DNA from: Bartonella sp. AU55XJBT
Lineage (GTDB): Bacteria > Pseudomonadota > Alphaproteobacteria > Rhizobiales > Rhizobiaceae
Reading direction: 5' to 3'
Length of the DNA: 64,000 nt
Assembly (NCBI RefSeq): GCF_028618525.1
Contig: NZ_JAQITC010000005.1
Span: 1 to 64,000 of the forward strand
This document shows positions 36,742 through 46,803 of this stretch, in pieces; the first letter of the stretch is position 1; every line of letters starts with the position of its first letter. The translations under genes and the position numbers were made by a program. The notes under the pieces were generated by a model. It saw nothing but the letters and a program-made list of their open reading frames with translations. It ran no database searches and was not told the DNA's origin.

Positions 36742-37218
36742 TTATAGATTACAGTTTCCTTCATGATAACCAATTTGGCGCAGTGCTTCTCCTGTTGTTA
36801 TGGCTACACTCATGGCAAGATTGAGAGAACGGGCCTGTGGTTGCATGGGGATTTTCAATGTATAATCGGCAGCTTCATGAACATAATCGGGAACACCAGC
36901 TGATTCACGACCAAAAAGTAAAACATCATTTTTTTGATAGCATATCTGCGTATAGCATGTTTTTGCTTTTGTACTCAAAAGCAACAGACGACGGTTAAAG
37001 TGTTTCATGGAACTTATAAAATGTTGCCAATCAATGTGTCGTTCTAAGGAAGCATATTCGAGATAATCCAATCCTGCACGTTTGAGATTGCGGTCCGACA
37101 GATTAAAGCCTGCGGGTTCAATAATGTGCACATGTAAACCAAAACAAGCACTAAGACGTAAAATCGTTCCGGTATTACCAGCAATATCAGGTTGGAAAAG
37201 TGCTATATGAAGTGTCAT
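36742..37218 (-). CDS. trmL: tRNA (cytidine(34)-2'-O)-methyltransferase TrmL
   Basis: A 158-residue SPOUT-family enzyme that methylates the wobble ribose of leucine tRNAs. Visible motifs: N-T-G-T-I-x-R near residue 15, G-R-E-S-A-G-V-P at about 105-112, and the knotted C-terminal loop with S-L-N-L-A-M-S-V-A at about 132-140. Length is typical of the minimal TrmL/YibK type. It stands alone, convergent with cca. Confidence 0.9.
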   Translation of the reverse strand: MTLHIALFQPDIAGNTGTILRLSACFGLHVHIIEPAGFNLSDRNLKRAGLDYLEYASLERHIDWQHFISSMKHFNRRLLLLSTKAKTCYTQICYQKNDVLLFGRESAGVPDYVHEAADYTLKIPMQPQARSLNLAMSVAITTGEALRQIGYHEGNCNL

Positions 37219-37794
37219 ATTCTCTGTAATATGATTTTTTTCAACTTTGTAAAGAAGCGCCGTAATTTATTCGAAAAAATATAGTCGAAAAATATATGAT
37301 TTTTGCATTTAGTTTTTATGCACTTTAAATTTTAGGGAAAAAGTTACGGTCAAAGATTTTTTTTGAGATAAGAGGGAATCTGATGATTTTGGATTTCTTC
37401 TGATTTAGCAATACATGAAATGGATTGGTTCATTATGGTAAAAAGGAGGATGCTTAATGAGGTTGGATTCTTCATTGGGACGGAGATTTGACCATAACAA
37501 GAAAGTTTTTTCTTTAAGGGTTTCGGTTTTTATCAGGCAAGGGAAGGGTTTTGATTGATTAAATAGGACCAGAGATTTGAAATACAAGAAACTTACGGTA
37601 TTTGAGTTTCTCATTCACTTTGTAGAATGATAAATTATCATTAAGCAAGATTTTTGTATCCATCATACAAAGAGTAGAAGTTTTTTACAGGGGTATTTTA
37701 TGAGTTAAGACAACGGACTGATCCAAGCATTGTACAATGGGAGAGGGTATGATAAAAAGATGTTTTAGTCAAATGTCTCTTTGAAGTTAAGGCA
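37219..37794. other. spacer between trmL and petA, with repeat copy E
   Basis: Divergent promoter region for trmL and the bc1 operon. Repeat copy E occupies about 37480-37665. No gene-like frame was found. I could not pick a petABC promoter with confidence. Confidence 0.5.
37480..37665 (+). repeat. dispersed intergenic repeat, copy E
   Basis: Shares with copy A: GGTTTTGATTGATT-AATA-GG, AGATTTGAAAT-like, CTCATTCA and the terminal GATAAATTATCATTA. Same orientation as A. Confidence 0.6.
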
Positions 37795-38343
37795 ATGGGT
37801 GAGCAGACGAGGCGGGATTTTCTGTTTTTGGTAACAGCTGTTGCAGGAGCAGTTGGAATGGGGATTGTTGCGTGGCCTTTTGTCCGTCAGTTGCGCCCAG
37901 ATGAGGCTGTTTTGGCATCTTCTTCTGTTGAGGTTGATCTTTCCGGTATTGAAGAGGGGATGTCGGTGACGGTGAAATGGCGAGGACAGCCTGTTGTTAT
38001 TCGAAACCGTACGGCAAAAGAAATTGCTGATGCGCGCGCTACAAATTTGAGTCTTCTAAAAGATCGTCAAGCCCGCAATCCTAATCTTGACGGTGAAAAA
38101 GAAGCGACGGATTTTGCACGTTCAGCCGGTAAAGGGCGTGAAAATTGGCTTATTGTCATTAATCTTTGTACGCATTTAGGCTGTGTAACACTTGGGCAAT
38201 CGGGGAAATTTGGAGGGTGGTTGTGTCCGTGTCACGGATCTGTTTACGATACCGCTGGAAGAGTGCGGTCAGGTCCAGCAAATTATAATTTGGCTATTCC
38301 TCCTTACCAATTTCTTTCTGATACGTTGCTCAAAATAGGATAA
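37795..38343 (+). CDS. petA: ubiquinol-cytochrome c reductase, Rieske iron-sulfur subunit
   Basis: A 182-residue subunit of the bc1 complex. The N-terminus has a twin-arginine-like T-R-R-D-F-L-F and one membrane helix (about 13-32). The 2Fe-2S cluster ligands are visible in C-T-H-L-G-C and C-P-C-H-G-S, with the Pro-rich P-A-N-Y-N-L loop after them. It shuttles electrons from ubiquinol at the Qo site to cytochrome c1. It is the first gene of petABC, 4 bases ahead of petB. Tat-dependent insertion of the folded cluster domain is the family norm. Confidence 0.95.
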   Translation: MGEQTRRDFLFLVTAVAGAVGMGIVAWPFVRQLRPDEAVLASSSVEVDLSGIEEGMSVTVKWRGQPVVIRNRTAKEIADARATNLSLLKDRQARNPNLDGEKEATDFARSAGKGRENWLIVINLCTHLGCVTLGQSGKFGGWLCPCHGSVYDTAGRVRSGPANYNLAIPPYQFLSDTLLKIG

Positions 38344-38347
38344 GGTC

Positions 38348-39604
38348 ATGACAAGGTTTCCTCCTTATTGTCCTAAAAGTGCTCTTGCCCGTTGGTTTGA
38401 TAAGCGTTTTCCTCTTCCTCGTTTTTTTTATAATGCATTTGTGATTTTTCCTGTTCCGCGTAATCTTAATTACTTTTATACATTTGGTGGTATTTTGACC
38501 CTTATGCTTTTATCACAGCTTTTGACTGGTCTTGTCTTGTCACTACATTATGTTCCAGATATTCATTTGGCTTTTGAAACGGGGGAACGATTTCGGCGTG
38601 AAGGCCAGTTTGGATGGCTTTTTCGTCCATGGCATAGTGTAGGCTCTTCGTTTTTTTTTATTGCCGTTTATATCCATTTGGCGCGCGGACTTTATTATGG
38701 TTCTTATAAAAATATGCGAGAAATGGTGTGGATCACAGGGATTTTTATTTATATCATCATGATGGCAATCGCATTTTTTGGTTATGTGCTTGTTTGGGGG
38801 ATGATGTCTATTTCAGCCGCTTCAGTGATTGCAGGACTTTTTAAAACGATACCTTTTGTGGGAGCATGGTTACATGAAACACTTCTTGGTGGTTATGGCG
38901 TAGGACAACCAACATTGAACCGTTTTTATGTTTTCCATTATGTTTTATCCTTTATTTTACTTCTTTTTGTGGGGCTTCATATTTGGGCAATCCATTGTGT
39001 TGGGCAAGGAAATCCAACGGGTCTTGCGATACAATCAGATAGGGAAACGGTACCGTTTTCGCCTTATGCACTTATCAAAGATATTTTTGCCATTACTGTT
39101 TTTCTGATCTTTTTTGCTTGGTTTTTATTTTATATGCCCGATTATATGGGGCAAGCCGAAAATTATAGCGTAGCTGATCCTTTAAAGGCGCCGCTTCGTG
39201 TGGTTCCAGAATGGTATTTCTTGCCTTTTTATGCGATGCTACGTGCTATAACTTTTGATATAGGTATTTTTTCTTCAACTTTTGTGGGCTTTGTTCTTTT
39301 CGTCAGTTCGATTCTCGTGTTAATTTTTGTTCCGTGGTTAGATCGCTCTAAAATATGTTCGGCAAGGTATCGTCCTATTTATAAAATTTTCTTTTGGGCG
39401 TTGGTTTTTGATGTCGTTTTTCTTGGTTGGCTGGGGTCAAGAGAAATAAGTGACAGAATTCTTTTATGGACGCAATTGGCTACGATTTATTATTTTATAT
39501 TCTTTTTGGTTATTTTGCCGGTTTTGCCTACGTTTGAAAAAAGTCGTTCTCTTCCTTCTTCGATTATGCAAGATCTGAAACAGGAAAAAAAGAGACTATG
39601 GTAA
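38348..39604 (+). CDS. petB: ubiquinol-cytochrome c reductase, cytochrome b subunit
   Basis: A 418-residue polytopic protein with about eight helices and an additional C-terminal segment. The His residues of the two b haems are visible (HSVGSSFF... HLARG region and FHYVLSF... HIWAIH region), and the Qo-site P-E-W-Y-F motif is intact. Length and motif order match the alphaproteobacterial bc1 cytochrome b, not the split b6/subunit IV type. Its stop overlaps the petC start by 7 bases. It passes electrons between the two quinone sites for proton translocation. Confidence 0.95.
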   Translation: MTRFPPYCPKSALARWFDKRFPLPRFFYNAFVIFPVPRNLNYFYTFGGILTLMLLSQLLTGLVLSLHYVPDIHLAFETGERFRREGQFGWLFRPWHSVGSSFFFIAVYIHLARGLYYGSYKNMREMVWITGIFIYIIMMAIAFFGYVLVWGMMSISAASVIAGLFKTIPFVGAWLHETLLGGYGVGQPTLNRFYVFHYVLSFILLLFVGLHIWAIHCVGQGNPTGLAIQSDRETVPFSPYALIKDIFAITVFLIFFAWFLFYMPDYMGQAENYSVADPLKAPLRVVPEWYFLPFYAMLRAITFDIGIFSSTFVGFVLFVSSILVLIFVPWLDRSKICSARYRPIYKIFFWALVFDVVFLGWLGSREISDRILLWTQLATIYYFIFFLVILPVLPTFEKSRSLPSSIMQDLKQEKKRLW

Positions 39605-40488
39605 ATGTTTTTATTGGATTGATTATTATTGCTATGAGCTTCTCTGTTCAGAGTGGGGTTAGTAATGCTTCTGATCGATTGGATCAAGAGGAGGAACTTA
39701 TTTCTTTTCCCTCACGGATTCCTACAAAACAAGAATGGAGTTTTTCAGGGCCATTTGGGTTTTATGATAAGGCGCAATTGCGGCGTGGGTTAAAGGTTTA
39801 TAAACAAGTTTGTTCCAGCTGCCATGGGCTAAAATATGTGGCTTTTCGCCATTTAAAAGCTCTTGGATATGATCAAGAACAAGTTAAAGCTTTAGCAGCA
39901 CAATATGAAGTGCACGATGGGCCTAATCGAGAAGGAAAAAATTTTAAACGTCCTGGGGTCGCAACGGATTATTTTCCTTCTCCTTTTGCGAATGAAGAAG
40001 AAGCAAGATTTATTTTAAATGGTACTTATCCTCCAGATTTATCATTGATAGCACGGGCACGTGGTGTATCTTTGCCATTTCCTGCTTTAATTACGGATGT
40101 CTTGACTCATTATGATACAGCTGGTCCTGATTATATTACAGCTCTTTTAACAGGATATCAGGAAGCACCAAAGAAGGTAGAAGTTGCAGATGGTTATTGG
40201 TATAATCCTTATTTTATTGCCAGTAATTCTTTAACCATGGCGCCTCCTTTGAGTGATGGTGTGGTTACTTATGAAGATGGAACCCCTCAAACTGTTGAAC
40301 ATTACGCGCGTGATGTTTCTGCTTTTTTGATGTGGGCGGCCGATCCTCATATGGAAATTCGTAAAAAAACCGGTTTTCGTGTTATTTTATTTTTAATTAT
40401 TTTTGCAGGGCTTGTTTATATTTTAAAAAATCGTATTTGGTGTCATTTAGAGAAAGAAACAGAAGATAAAATAAAGATAAAAGGATAA
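39598..40488 (+). CDS. petC: ubiquinol-cytochrome c reductase, cytochrome c1 subunit
   Basis: A 296-residue protein: signal sequence (about 1-24), periplasmic haem domain with C-S-S-C-H (about 67-71) for covalent haem, methionine axial ligand in T-M-A-P-P-L-S-D-G, and a C-terminal membrane anchor (about 260-280). Haem attachment depends on the CcmI/E/F/H system encoded at 12471-16502. The ATG lies inside the last codons of petB, so translation is coupled. This completes petABC; no other respiratory gene is attached. Confidence 0.95.
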   Translation: MVNVFIGLIIIAMSFSVQSGVSNASDRLDQEEELISFPSRIPTKQEWSFSGPFGFYDKAQLRRGLKVYKQVCSSCHGLKYVAFRHLKALGYDQEQVKALAAQYEVHDGPNREGKNFKRPGVATDYFPSPFANEEEARFILNGTYPPDLSLIARARGVSLPFPALITDVLTHYDTAGPDYITALLTGYQEAPKKVEVADGYWYNPYFIASNSLTMAPPLSDGVVTYEDGTPQTVEHYARDVSAFLMWAADPHMEIRKKTGFRVILFLIIFAGLVYILKNRIWCHLEKETEDKIKIKG

Positions 40489-40598
40489 AGTGATTGCGCT
40501 TGAAAGAGTAAAAAGTATAAAGAGCATAAGGAACAAATCTGTTTATGATGCATTGAGTTTTTATAAAGTAAAAGCAAAGTAAAAACGGAGATGTTAAA

Positions 40599-41039
40599 AT
40601 GAAAAAAATTGTATGTACTACTCTCATGTCAATTTTGATGGTTTCTAGTACTTATGCTCAGTCTTTTGAAGTGCCTTCTAAACCTGAAATAATTTCTTCA
40701 ACGGGTATTGTACAGGTGGGGATCGATAAGTCTGTGCGCTATGTAACACCTTTAGCAACGGATTTTGTCGCTTCCAGTCTTATAGGCGCCGATGTCTATA
40801 ATATAGAAGATGAAAATATTGGTGAAGTAAAAGATATTATTATACGTGAAAATAATATTGCGGGGTTTGTGATTGCTGTTGGCGGTTTTCTTGGCATAGG
40901 GGAGAGTTATGTGGTCGTTTCTCCAGAAACAATCCAGATGACAAATGATTATGGTAAGTGGAAACTTATTACAAATGCGACAAAGGATTCTTTAAAAGAT
41001 GCTCCAACATTTAAATATGAAGGGCATTGGATGCGCTAA
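40599..41039 (+). CDS. secreted PRC-barrel domain protein
   Basis: A 146-residue protein with a signal peptide (about 1-20, ending TYA). A PRC-barrel domain (about 53-120) follows, beginning S-S-L-I-G-A-D-V-Y-N and continuing N-I-G-E-V-K-D-I-I-I. Periplasmic PRC-barrel proteins are common in rhizobia; their partners are mostly unknown. CGGAG lies ahead of the ATG. It follows petC by 110 bases in the same direction and has its own strong terminator, so it may be separately transcribed. Confidence 0.8.
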   Translation: MKKIVCTTLMSILMVSSTYAQSFEVPSKPEIISSTGIVQVGIDKSVRYVTPLATDFVASSLIGADVYNIEDENIGEVKDIIIRENNIAGFVIAVGGFLGIGESYVVVSPETIQMTNDYGKWKLITNATKDSLKDAPTFKYEGHWMR

Positions 41040-41071
41040 TTGTATATTTTCATTCTTTAATTGATAAAAAA

Positions 41072-41110
41072 GTTGCTACCATAATAATATGGTAGCAACC
41101 GGATTTTTAG
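41072..41110 (+). terminator. intrinsic terminator after the PRC-barrel gene
   Basis: A perfect 11-bp stem (41072-41082 with 41089-41099) around a 6-base AATAAT loop, followed by CGGATTTTTAG. A short A-run precedes it, so it may also stop leftward ychF transcripts from the other side. Confidence 0.8.
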
Positions 41111-41197
41111 TTCAGAAGAACTTGGGAGTTTTTGCAACACCCTTCTATAGACTTATTATAAAGTCTTCAAGATAAAATATTAAGAGAGATTAAAGAT

Positions 41198-42301
41198 TTA
41201 AGTATTATGTTTAAATAACATGATATCGCCATCTTGCACAATGTATTCTTTTCCTTCATCGCGTGCTTTGCCTGCCTCTTTTGCACCGCTTTCTCCTCCC
41301 AGAGCAATATAGTCATTGTAGCTAATCGTTTGGGCACGAATGAAGCCGCGCTCAAAGTCGGAGTGAATAACGCCGGCAGCTTGGGGAGCTTTTGTACCAC
41401 GCGTAATTGTCCATGCTCGTGTTTCTTTAGGTCCACAGGTGAAGTAAGTAATGAGATCAAGTAAATGATAACCAGCGCGAATAAGGCGATTTAAACTTGG
41501 TTCAAAGAGCTCTAGAGCATCGAGATATTCTGATGCTTCAGCATCATCCAGTTGCGTGATTTCCGCTTCGATAGATGCAGAAATGATAATGCTTTGCGCA
41601 TTGTGCTCTATTGCCATTTTTTCAACTGCTTGGGTAAAGTTATTTCCATGAGCGGCATCATTTTCGCTTACGTTACAAACATAAAGTACAGGCTTAGAAG
41701 TGAGAAGATTTAAACTCTTTAAAATGTGTTGTTCTTCAGAAGAGATATCTTTGAGTAATAATCGGACAGGGTTTCCCTTTTGCAGGATATTTAATGCTTT
41801 TTCCATAACGGGGAGAATTGTGAGAGCTTCTTTGTCTTTTCCAGTTGCCCGTTTACGGATTTGTACGATTCTTCTCTCAAGACTTTCTAGATCCGCCAGC
41901 ATGAGTTCAGTTTCAACTGTTGTTGCATCAGAAATAGGATCAATACGTCCTTCTACGTGGGTAATATCTTCATTTTGGAAACAGCGTAAAACGTGGATAA
42001 TGGCATCGACTTCGCGAATATTAGCTAAAAATTTATTTCCTAAACCTTCACCTTTTGAAGCGCCTCGTACAAGCCCCGCAATATCAACGAAATTAATGCG
42101 AGTAGGAATAATTTCTTTTGAACCAGCGATTGATGCAATTTTTTCCATTCGTAAATCTGGAACAGCAACTTCACCGGTATTGGGTTCAATGGTACAAAAA
42201 GGATAATTGGCAGCCTGTGCAGTGGCTGTTTTTGTTAATGCATTAAAGAGGGTTGATTTTCCAACATTAGGTAATCCAACAATACCGCATTTAAAGCCCA
42301 T
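41198..42301 (-). CDS. ychF: ribosome-binding ATPase YchF (Obg-like)
   Basis: A 367-residue P-loop protein: G-L-P-N-V-G-K-S-T at 8-16, switch II D-I-A-G-L (about 73-77) with V-R-G-A-S-K-G-E-G-L, a specificity element in which the usual NKxD becomes N-V-S-E (ATP-preferring, as in this family), a coiled-coil insert, and a C-terminal TGS domain (about 280-365). It binds ribosomes and is linked to stress and redox responses. Monocistronic, with 268 unassigned bases separating it from the next gene. Confidence 0.95.
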   Translation of the reverse strand: MGFKCGIVGLPNVGKSTLFNALTKTATAQAANYPFCTIEPNTGEVAVPDLRMEKIASIAGSKEIIPTRINFVDIAGLVRGASKGEGLGNKFLANIREVDAIIHVLRCFQNEDITHVEGRIDPISDATTVETELMLADLESLERRIVQIRKRATGKDKEALTILPVMEKALNILQKGNPVRLLLKDISSEEQHILKSLNLLTSKPVLYVCNVSENDAAHGNNFTQAVEKMAIEHNAQSIIISASIEAEITQLDDAEASEYLDALELFEPSLNRLIRAGYHLLDLITYFTCGPKETRAWTITRGTKAPQAAGVIHSDFERGFIRAQTISYNDYIALGGESGAKEAGKARDEGKEYIVQDGDIMLFKHNT

Positions 42302-42569
42302 GAGAATCTTTCTTTTCTGTTGATTTTATGCTCAAGATAAAATTTTTTATAGCATATTTTCATAAGAGTTATAGTCTTTGTATTGCGAGAAGTGAGAAAA
42401 ATGTCTACAGCAATAAATAATCTGCTTTTTTTACCCTTTAAAGTTCTTCTTATCTTAATGATCTTCTTAGTTTCAAGGATAAGAAAATTTCGAATTAATG
42501 TTAATAATGTGCTAAGTTTTTCATGGTACGCAAATCTGCATAAATAGTTTAATCGGAGAAAATAGAAGA

Positions 42570-43310
42570 GTGTTATCTCGTTGTGCCTTTTTAATTACAG
42601 CACTTTTAGCTTTGGCTGGATGTGCTACACGTCACTCAGATATGTCATCGGCTTCTTTGCAACAAGCTCGATACATTCCACCAGAAATACAGGCTTTGTA
42701 CGGTCCTGTAACGAATGAAACTTATCCGTTACCTGCTGTTAATCTTGCAACAATTGATCCAAAGTTTTGGCGACAAGAAGTGATTTATTATACAGCTTAT
42801 CCACCTGGAACGTTGGTTATTGATACACAAGAATGTTTTCTTTACCTTATTGGTGAAAATGGAAAAGCTTTACGCTATGGGATTGGTGTCGGTAAGGAAG
42901 GCCTAGCATTTGAAGGTGAGGGGGTTGTACAGCGCAAACGTCGCTGGCCAAATTGGGCTCCGACAGCAGCAATGATGGCTCGAGAACCAGAGCGTTATGG
43001 TCATTTGGGGAAAGGAATGCCACCAGGACCTGATAATCCATTGGGGGCGCGAGCGCTTTATCTTTTCAAAAATGGGAAAGATACGCTTTTCCGTATTCAT
43101 GGCTCACATGAATCTTGGTCAATAGGGCATGCTATTTCAAGCGGGTGTATCCGTTTGCTCAATCAAGATATTATTGATCTTTATGATCGTGTTCCCGTTG
43201 GTTCACGCGTCGTGGTGTTGCAAAACAATAGGAGCGTGCCTACAGTTTACAGTCAACAATCAAAAGGCTATGATCCGCTAGAGTCAACCATTCAGCCAAA
43301 TGATTTTTAA
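42570..43310 (+). CDS. L,D-transpeptidase lipoprotein (YkuD family)
   Basis: A 246-residue protein. The GTG start gives a lipoprotein signal peptide ending L-A-L-A-G-C, so Cys18 is probably lipidated. The YkuD domain (about 75-220) has the catalytic motif H-G-S-H...S-S-G-C-I-R, with the nucleophilic cysteine intact. Such enzymes make 3-3 crosslinks in peptidoglycan or anchor outer-membrane proteins to it, and resist most beta-lactams except carbapenems. The preceding Shine-Dalgarno-like sequence (CGGAG, then GAAGAG) supports the GTG. Confidence 0.9.
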   Translation: MLSRCAFLITALLALAGCATRHSDMSSASLQQARYIPPEIQALYGPVTNETYPLPAVNLATIDPKFWRQEVIYYTAYPPGTLVIDTQECFLYLIGENGKALRYGIGVGKEGLAFEGEGVVQRKRRWPNWAPTAAMMAREPERYGHLGKGMPPGPDNPLGARALYLFKNGKDTLFRIHGSHESWSIGHAISSGCIRLLNQDIIDLYDRVPVGSRVVVLQNNRSVPTVYSQQSKGYDPLESTIQPNDF

Positions 43311-43729
43311 TTCTAGGGAGAGAAGATTAGAGAGAGCTATTTGAGTATTTTGGTTTTCTATTCAATCTTCTCTTGCTCCAAAATGAGAGCATAGACCTCT
43401 CTTTTTCAAAAGTACGTACAAGCTTATATCATTATTCTATTTTCTAGCTTCTCATGTTCTCAAAAGTTTTTGTCTTTGAGAAGGTTTATAAGAAGCATTT
43501 TTCTTTCTTTTTTCAAAAGCTTTTATCAATATGTCTTCGATTTGTGAGGTGTAGATTCATGAGGTTCATGGGTTTGGATTGTTTCACTATCAATAGATTT
43601 GTAATAAATCTTATGATATTTGGCGTTTTTATTCAGCTTAAAAAAACAATTAATTTTTATAAATCAATATATTATATAAAAGGTCTTATAGAGAAGCGTT
43701 GATTTTTTGCCAATAATAGAAATAAACGA
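43311..43729. other. spacer with repeat copy F
   Basis: No gene is visible. The 82-codon frame at 43454-43702 lies inside the repeat and has no family features. Confidence 0.5.
43400..43660 (+). repeat. dispersed intergenic repeat, copy F
   Basis: Aligned with copies A and B: ATCATTATTCTATTTTCTAGC, TTCTCAAAAG, GGTTTATAAGA-GCAT, TTCTTTC, GGTTTGGATTGTTTCA, ATAGATTTGTAATAAATC and TTATGATATTTGG. Same orientation as A. Confidence 0.6.
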
Positions 43730-44311
43730 CTAGGGTAAGTTCTTATTTTTTATCGTTTGTGAAACTTCATTCATAAAGAGAGAGGTCTCACCTTTTATGA
43801 GGAGAGCAATATTTTTTGCAAGGGTATCTAAGAGAGGGAACAACCATTCTTGATCAGATTTGGTAAAATTTCCTAGAACATGCTGATGAACAAATTCTTT
43901 ACTTCCAGGATGACCAATACCTATACGTATACGACAATAGTCGGTACCACAATGGGCATCAATAGACTTAACACCATTATGTCCATTATTTCCTCCCCCA
44001 ATTTTTATACGGACTTTTCCCGGTGATAGGTCTAACTCATCATAAATAATGATCAAATTCTTTAAATCTAATTTGTAAAATCGCAAAGCTTCACCAATAG
44101 CTTGACCCGATAGATTCATGAAAGTTTGCGGTTTTATAAGAAAAATTTTCTCATTATTTATAAAACCACTGGAGATTTCTGCTTGAAACTTCTTCGACCA
44201 TGGAGAAAAAGAAAAGGACTGATAAATAGCATCGACAACCATAAAACCGATATTATGGCGGTTATTTTGATATTGCGAACCAGGATTGCCAAGACCAGCA
44301 ATAAGCCACAT
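43730..44311 (-). CDS. pth: peptidyl-tRNA hydrolase
   Basis: A 193-residue enzyme that recycles tRNA from stalled peptidyl-tRNA. Catalytic His19 lies in N-N-R-H-N-I-G, with Asn9 in G-L-G-N-P-G, a second Asn in F-M-N-L-S-G and Asp in Y-D-E-L-D-L. All positions match bacterial Pth. It follows rplY by about 75 bases in the same direction, a common pairing, with a strong hairpin in between that may reduce read-through. Confidence 0.95.
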   Translation of the reverse strand: MWLIAGLGNPGSQYQNNRHNIGFMVVDAIYQSFSFSPWSKKFQAEISSGFINNEKIFLIKPQTFMNLSGQAIGEALRFYKLDLKNLIIIYDELDLSPGKVRIKIGGGNNGHNGVKSIDAHCGTDYCRIRIGIGHPGSKEFVHQHVLGNFTKSDQEWLFPLLDTLAKNIALLIKGETSLFMNEVSQTIKNKNLP

Positions 44312-44358
44312 ATGTACCTTCAGTCAAAGTGTAAGGGGAGTATACGTCTCATAAATGA

Positions 44359-44379
44359 AGGCGGGAAAAATTCCCGCCT
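44359..44379 (-). terminator. GC-rich hairpin between rplY and pth
   Basis: A perfect 9-bp stem (44359-44367 with 44371-44379), G/C-rich, with a 3-base loop. It lies 9 bases after the rplY stop, reading leftward. No clear T-run follows on the minus strand, so partial termination or mRNA protection is more likely than a full stop. Confidence 0.55.
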
Positions 44380-44387
44380 GTTGAGTT

Positions 44388-45017
44388 TTATGAAGTTTGC
44401 GCTTCATCTTCATCCTTTTCTTGTTCGGAAGTTTCATCACTGATATCCATGCTCGCAGGCGCTGCAATGGTTGCAATGGTAAAGTCCCGATCTTGGATGA
44501 TGGGTGTCACATCTTTTGGTAGTTGCACCGCTGAAATGTGAATAGAATCACCAATAGAGTAGCTGGAGAGGTCAATTTCAATGGCTTCAGGGATGGCATT
44601 GGCCGGAGCCGTACATTCAATTTCGTGCCGAACAATATTGAGGACACCACCCTTTTTAAGTCCAGGTGCTGTATCTTCATTGAGGAAGTGGACAGGGATA
44701 TTCACCTCTACAACGGATTTTGCTGAAATGCGTAAGAAATCAACATGGAGTGGAAAGTCACGCACAGGATCCAATTGGTAATCTTTTGGCAAGACCATAA
44801 TTTTTTGCTTGTCGAGAATAATTGTTGCAATGGTAGTCCGAAAGCCACCGGCGTGGATTTTGTAGAAAATTTCTTTATAGGGAACTGTTATTGCCAAAGG
44901 AGGTTGTTTTTCACCATAAATGACAGCAGGGATAAGACCGTTGCGGCGAAGTTCACGGGAGGACCCCTTACCAACCCGCTCGCGTTTTTCGGCCTTAAGA
45001 GTGTAGCTTTTACTCAT
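44388..45017 (-). CDS. rplY: 50S ribosomal protein L25/general stress protein Ctc
   Basis: A 209-residue L25 of the long CTC type. The N-terminal 5S-rRNA-binding barrel (about 1-95, with '[19 protein letters not shown]') is joined to a C-terminal TL5-like domain (about 96-190), then an acidic tail. It binds 5S rRNA in the large subunit. AAGGAC precedes the ATG. The long form is usual in Rhizobiales. Confidence 0.94.
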   Translation of the reverse strand: MSKSYTLKAEKRERVGKGSSRELRRNGLIPAVIYGEKQPPLAITVPYKEIFYKIHAGGFRTTIATIILDKQKIMVLPKDYQLDPVRDFPLHVDFLRISAKSVVEVNIPVHFLNEDTAPGLKKGGVLNIVRHEIECTAPANAIPEAIEIDLSSYSIGDSIHISAVQLPKDVTPIIQDRDFTIATIAAPASMDISDETSEQEKDEDEAQTS

Positions 45018-45114
45018 AATTTAAGTCCTTTTTACATGATTGGAGATCCTGCAAAAACAATAAGAGTTTTTGCATGGATATGAAGATATGCGCTAGAAAA
45101 CAGCGATTGCTCCA

Positions 45115-45147
45115 TTCTACGTTGCCTCCAAGGGTGTCTACGTAGAA
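45115..45147. other. inverted repeat in the rplY/HerA-like divergent spacer
   Basis: TTCTACGT at 45115-45122 and ACGTAGAA at 45140-45147 are exact complements, 17 bases apart. About 100 bases upstream of rplY and 160 upstream of the ATPase gene. It could be an operator or a leader hairpin. Confidence 0.35.
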
Positions 45148-45303
45148 GCTTGTTCTATAATTCAAACTCTTCACAGATGCAAGAGTTGTGGGAAAAATCG
45201 ATGATTTCTACCGTTAAAAAGGAGGAAATGTTACAAATTGCGGTGCGGATGGAGAATCAACCAATAGGCGCTGATATGTTTAAAATCAAATACTGGAGAT
45301 GTT

Positions 45304-46803
45304 ATGAAGGTTGAGATTGCCTTGGGTGAGATGTCAGAAAGTCGTGCTTTGCATAAATCGATGCCAGCGCTTCTGGATTTGGAAGAATTATTGGCGACAC
45401 GTCTTCTTGTACAAGGGAATTCCGGTTCAGGGAAATCACATCTTTTACGCCGTCTTTTAGAACAAAGTGCTAAGTGGGTGCAGCACTGTGTGATTGACCC
45501 AGAAGGGGATTTTATAACTTTGGCCGATAAATTTGGTCATGTTATTGTAGAGGCTCAACGGAGTGAATTAGAGTTGACGCGTATTGCCCATCGCATTCGG
45601 CAACATCGGGTTTCGGTGGTATTTAATCTTGAAGGGTTGGATACCGAACAACAGATGCGTGCTGTAGGAGCTTTTCTTGGAGCACTGTTTGATGTGGAAC
45701 GTGATTATTGGTATCCTATGCTTATCGTTGTCGATGAAGCACAATTGTTTGCTCCAACTGCGGCAGGAGAAGTTTCCGATGAAGCGCGTAAAATTTCTCT
45801 GAGCGCTATGACCAATCTTATGTGTCGAGGACGTAAACGTGGTCTTGCTGGTGTTATTGCAACACAACGTTTGGCTAAGCTTGCCAAAAATGTTGCTGCT
45901 GAAGCTTCAAATTTTTTAATAGGGCGGACTTTTTTAGATATTGATATGATGCGTGCGGCTGATCTTTTAGGGATGGAGCGTCGTCAAGCGGAAATGTTTA
46001 GAGATCTGGAGCGGGGACATTTTATCGCTTTAGGTCCTGCTTTATCACGACGTCCCTTACCAATTATCATTGGTTCGGTTGAAACTTTAGCACGCTCTTC
46101 TAGTCCTAAATTAATGCCACTTCCAACAGAGAACATAGATGCAAAAGAACTCGTTTTTACGGCTTCACCAGAGGAAATTTTAACGCCATTTAAACAAATA
46201 CGAGAGCCTGTGAGAGAAAAATCAATGCACGAAATGTTAGGGGAGATGGTGCATAAAAAACAAGAGGACTTAGAAGAAAATCTAAGTTTATTTTCTGAAC
46301 TTTCTGATGTTGAGCGTAATAGTCAAGCAGAACATGTTATTCGGGAAATTCTTGAAGATCCTGAGGCTTTTTATCGTTCAACAGCGGTGCTTTATCAAGA
46401 TTTTTCGGTTCGTTGCCGTATCCATGGTATGTCTAAGGTTCCTTTTAATCTTTCACAATTTCGGCGTAAATTGGCGATTGCTCAAGCTTTTGTCGATGAA
46501 CAAACAGCTGTCAGTGAACATTGGAAATATATTTTGCAGATATCAGAAAGTTTGGAAGACGATGTTCAAGGAGTCTTCTTGAATGTGGCACAGTCCGCAT
46601 TGGGTGGAAAGCCATGCCCATCTGATGCATTTTTAGCCCGTCTTTATGGAACACACTCTCTAAGTCGTGCACGTCGGCTTTTAACCTACTTTGAAGAACG
46701 CGGCCTCATTGTTATTCATACGCATTTTAGTGGTCAACGTATTGTTGCATTTCCTGATCTTGGTGTCGAAACAGCACCAGGAGATCCCAAAGAACCACTT
46801 TAA
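45304..46803 (+). CDS. HerA/DUF87-like ATPase
   Basis: A 499-residue P-loop ATPase. Walker A is G-N-S-G-S-G-K-S (about 38-45) and Walker B is L-I-V-V-D-E-A-Q (about 141-148). An Arg-finger-type '[14 protein letters not shown]' motif follows, as in HerA/VirB4/FtsK relatives. The C-terminal part, about 180 residues, is helical and ends in a winged-helix-like region. Such proteins translocate DNA or act in repair, but no NurA nuclease partner is next door. It is convergent with prs, and their stop codons overlap by 4 bases. Confidence 0.82.
   Translation: MKVEIALGEMSESRALHKSMPALLDLEELLATRLLVQGNSGSGKSHLLRRLLEQSAKWVQHCVIDPEGDFITLADKFGHVIVEAQRSELELTRIAHRIRQHRVSVVFNLEGLDTEQQMRAVGAFLGALFDVERDYWYPMLIVVDEAQLFAPTAAGEVSDEARKISLSAMTNLMCRGRKRGLAGVIATQRLAKLAKNVAAEASNFLIGRTFLDIDMMRAADLLGMERRQAEMFRDLERGHFIALGPALSRRPLPIIIGSVETLARSSSPKLMPLPTENIDAKELVFTASPEEILTPFKQIREPVREKSMHEMLGEMVHKKQEDLEENLSLFSELSDVERNSQAEHVIREILEDPEAFYRSTAVLYQDFSVRCRIHGMSKVPFNLSQFRRKLAIAQAFVDEQTAVSEHWKYILQISESLEDDVQGVFLNVAQSALGGKPCPSDAFLARLYGTHSLSRARRLLTYFEERGLIVIHTHFSGQRIVAFPDLGVETAPGDPKEPL

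Noticed and set aside
43454..43702. 82-codon frame between the L,D-transpeptidase gene and pth
   Set aside because: Lies in repeat copy F; composition is that of AT-rich spacer.
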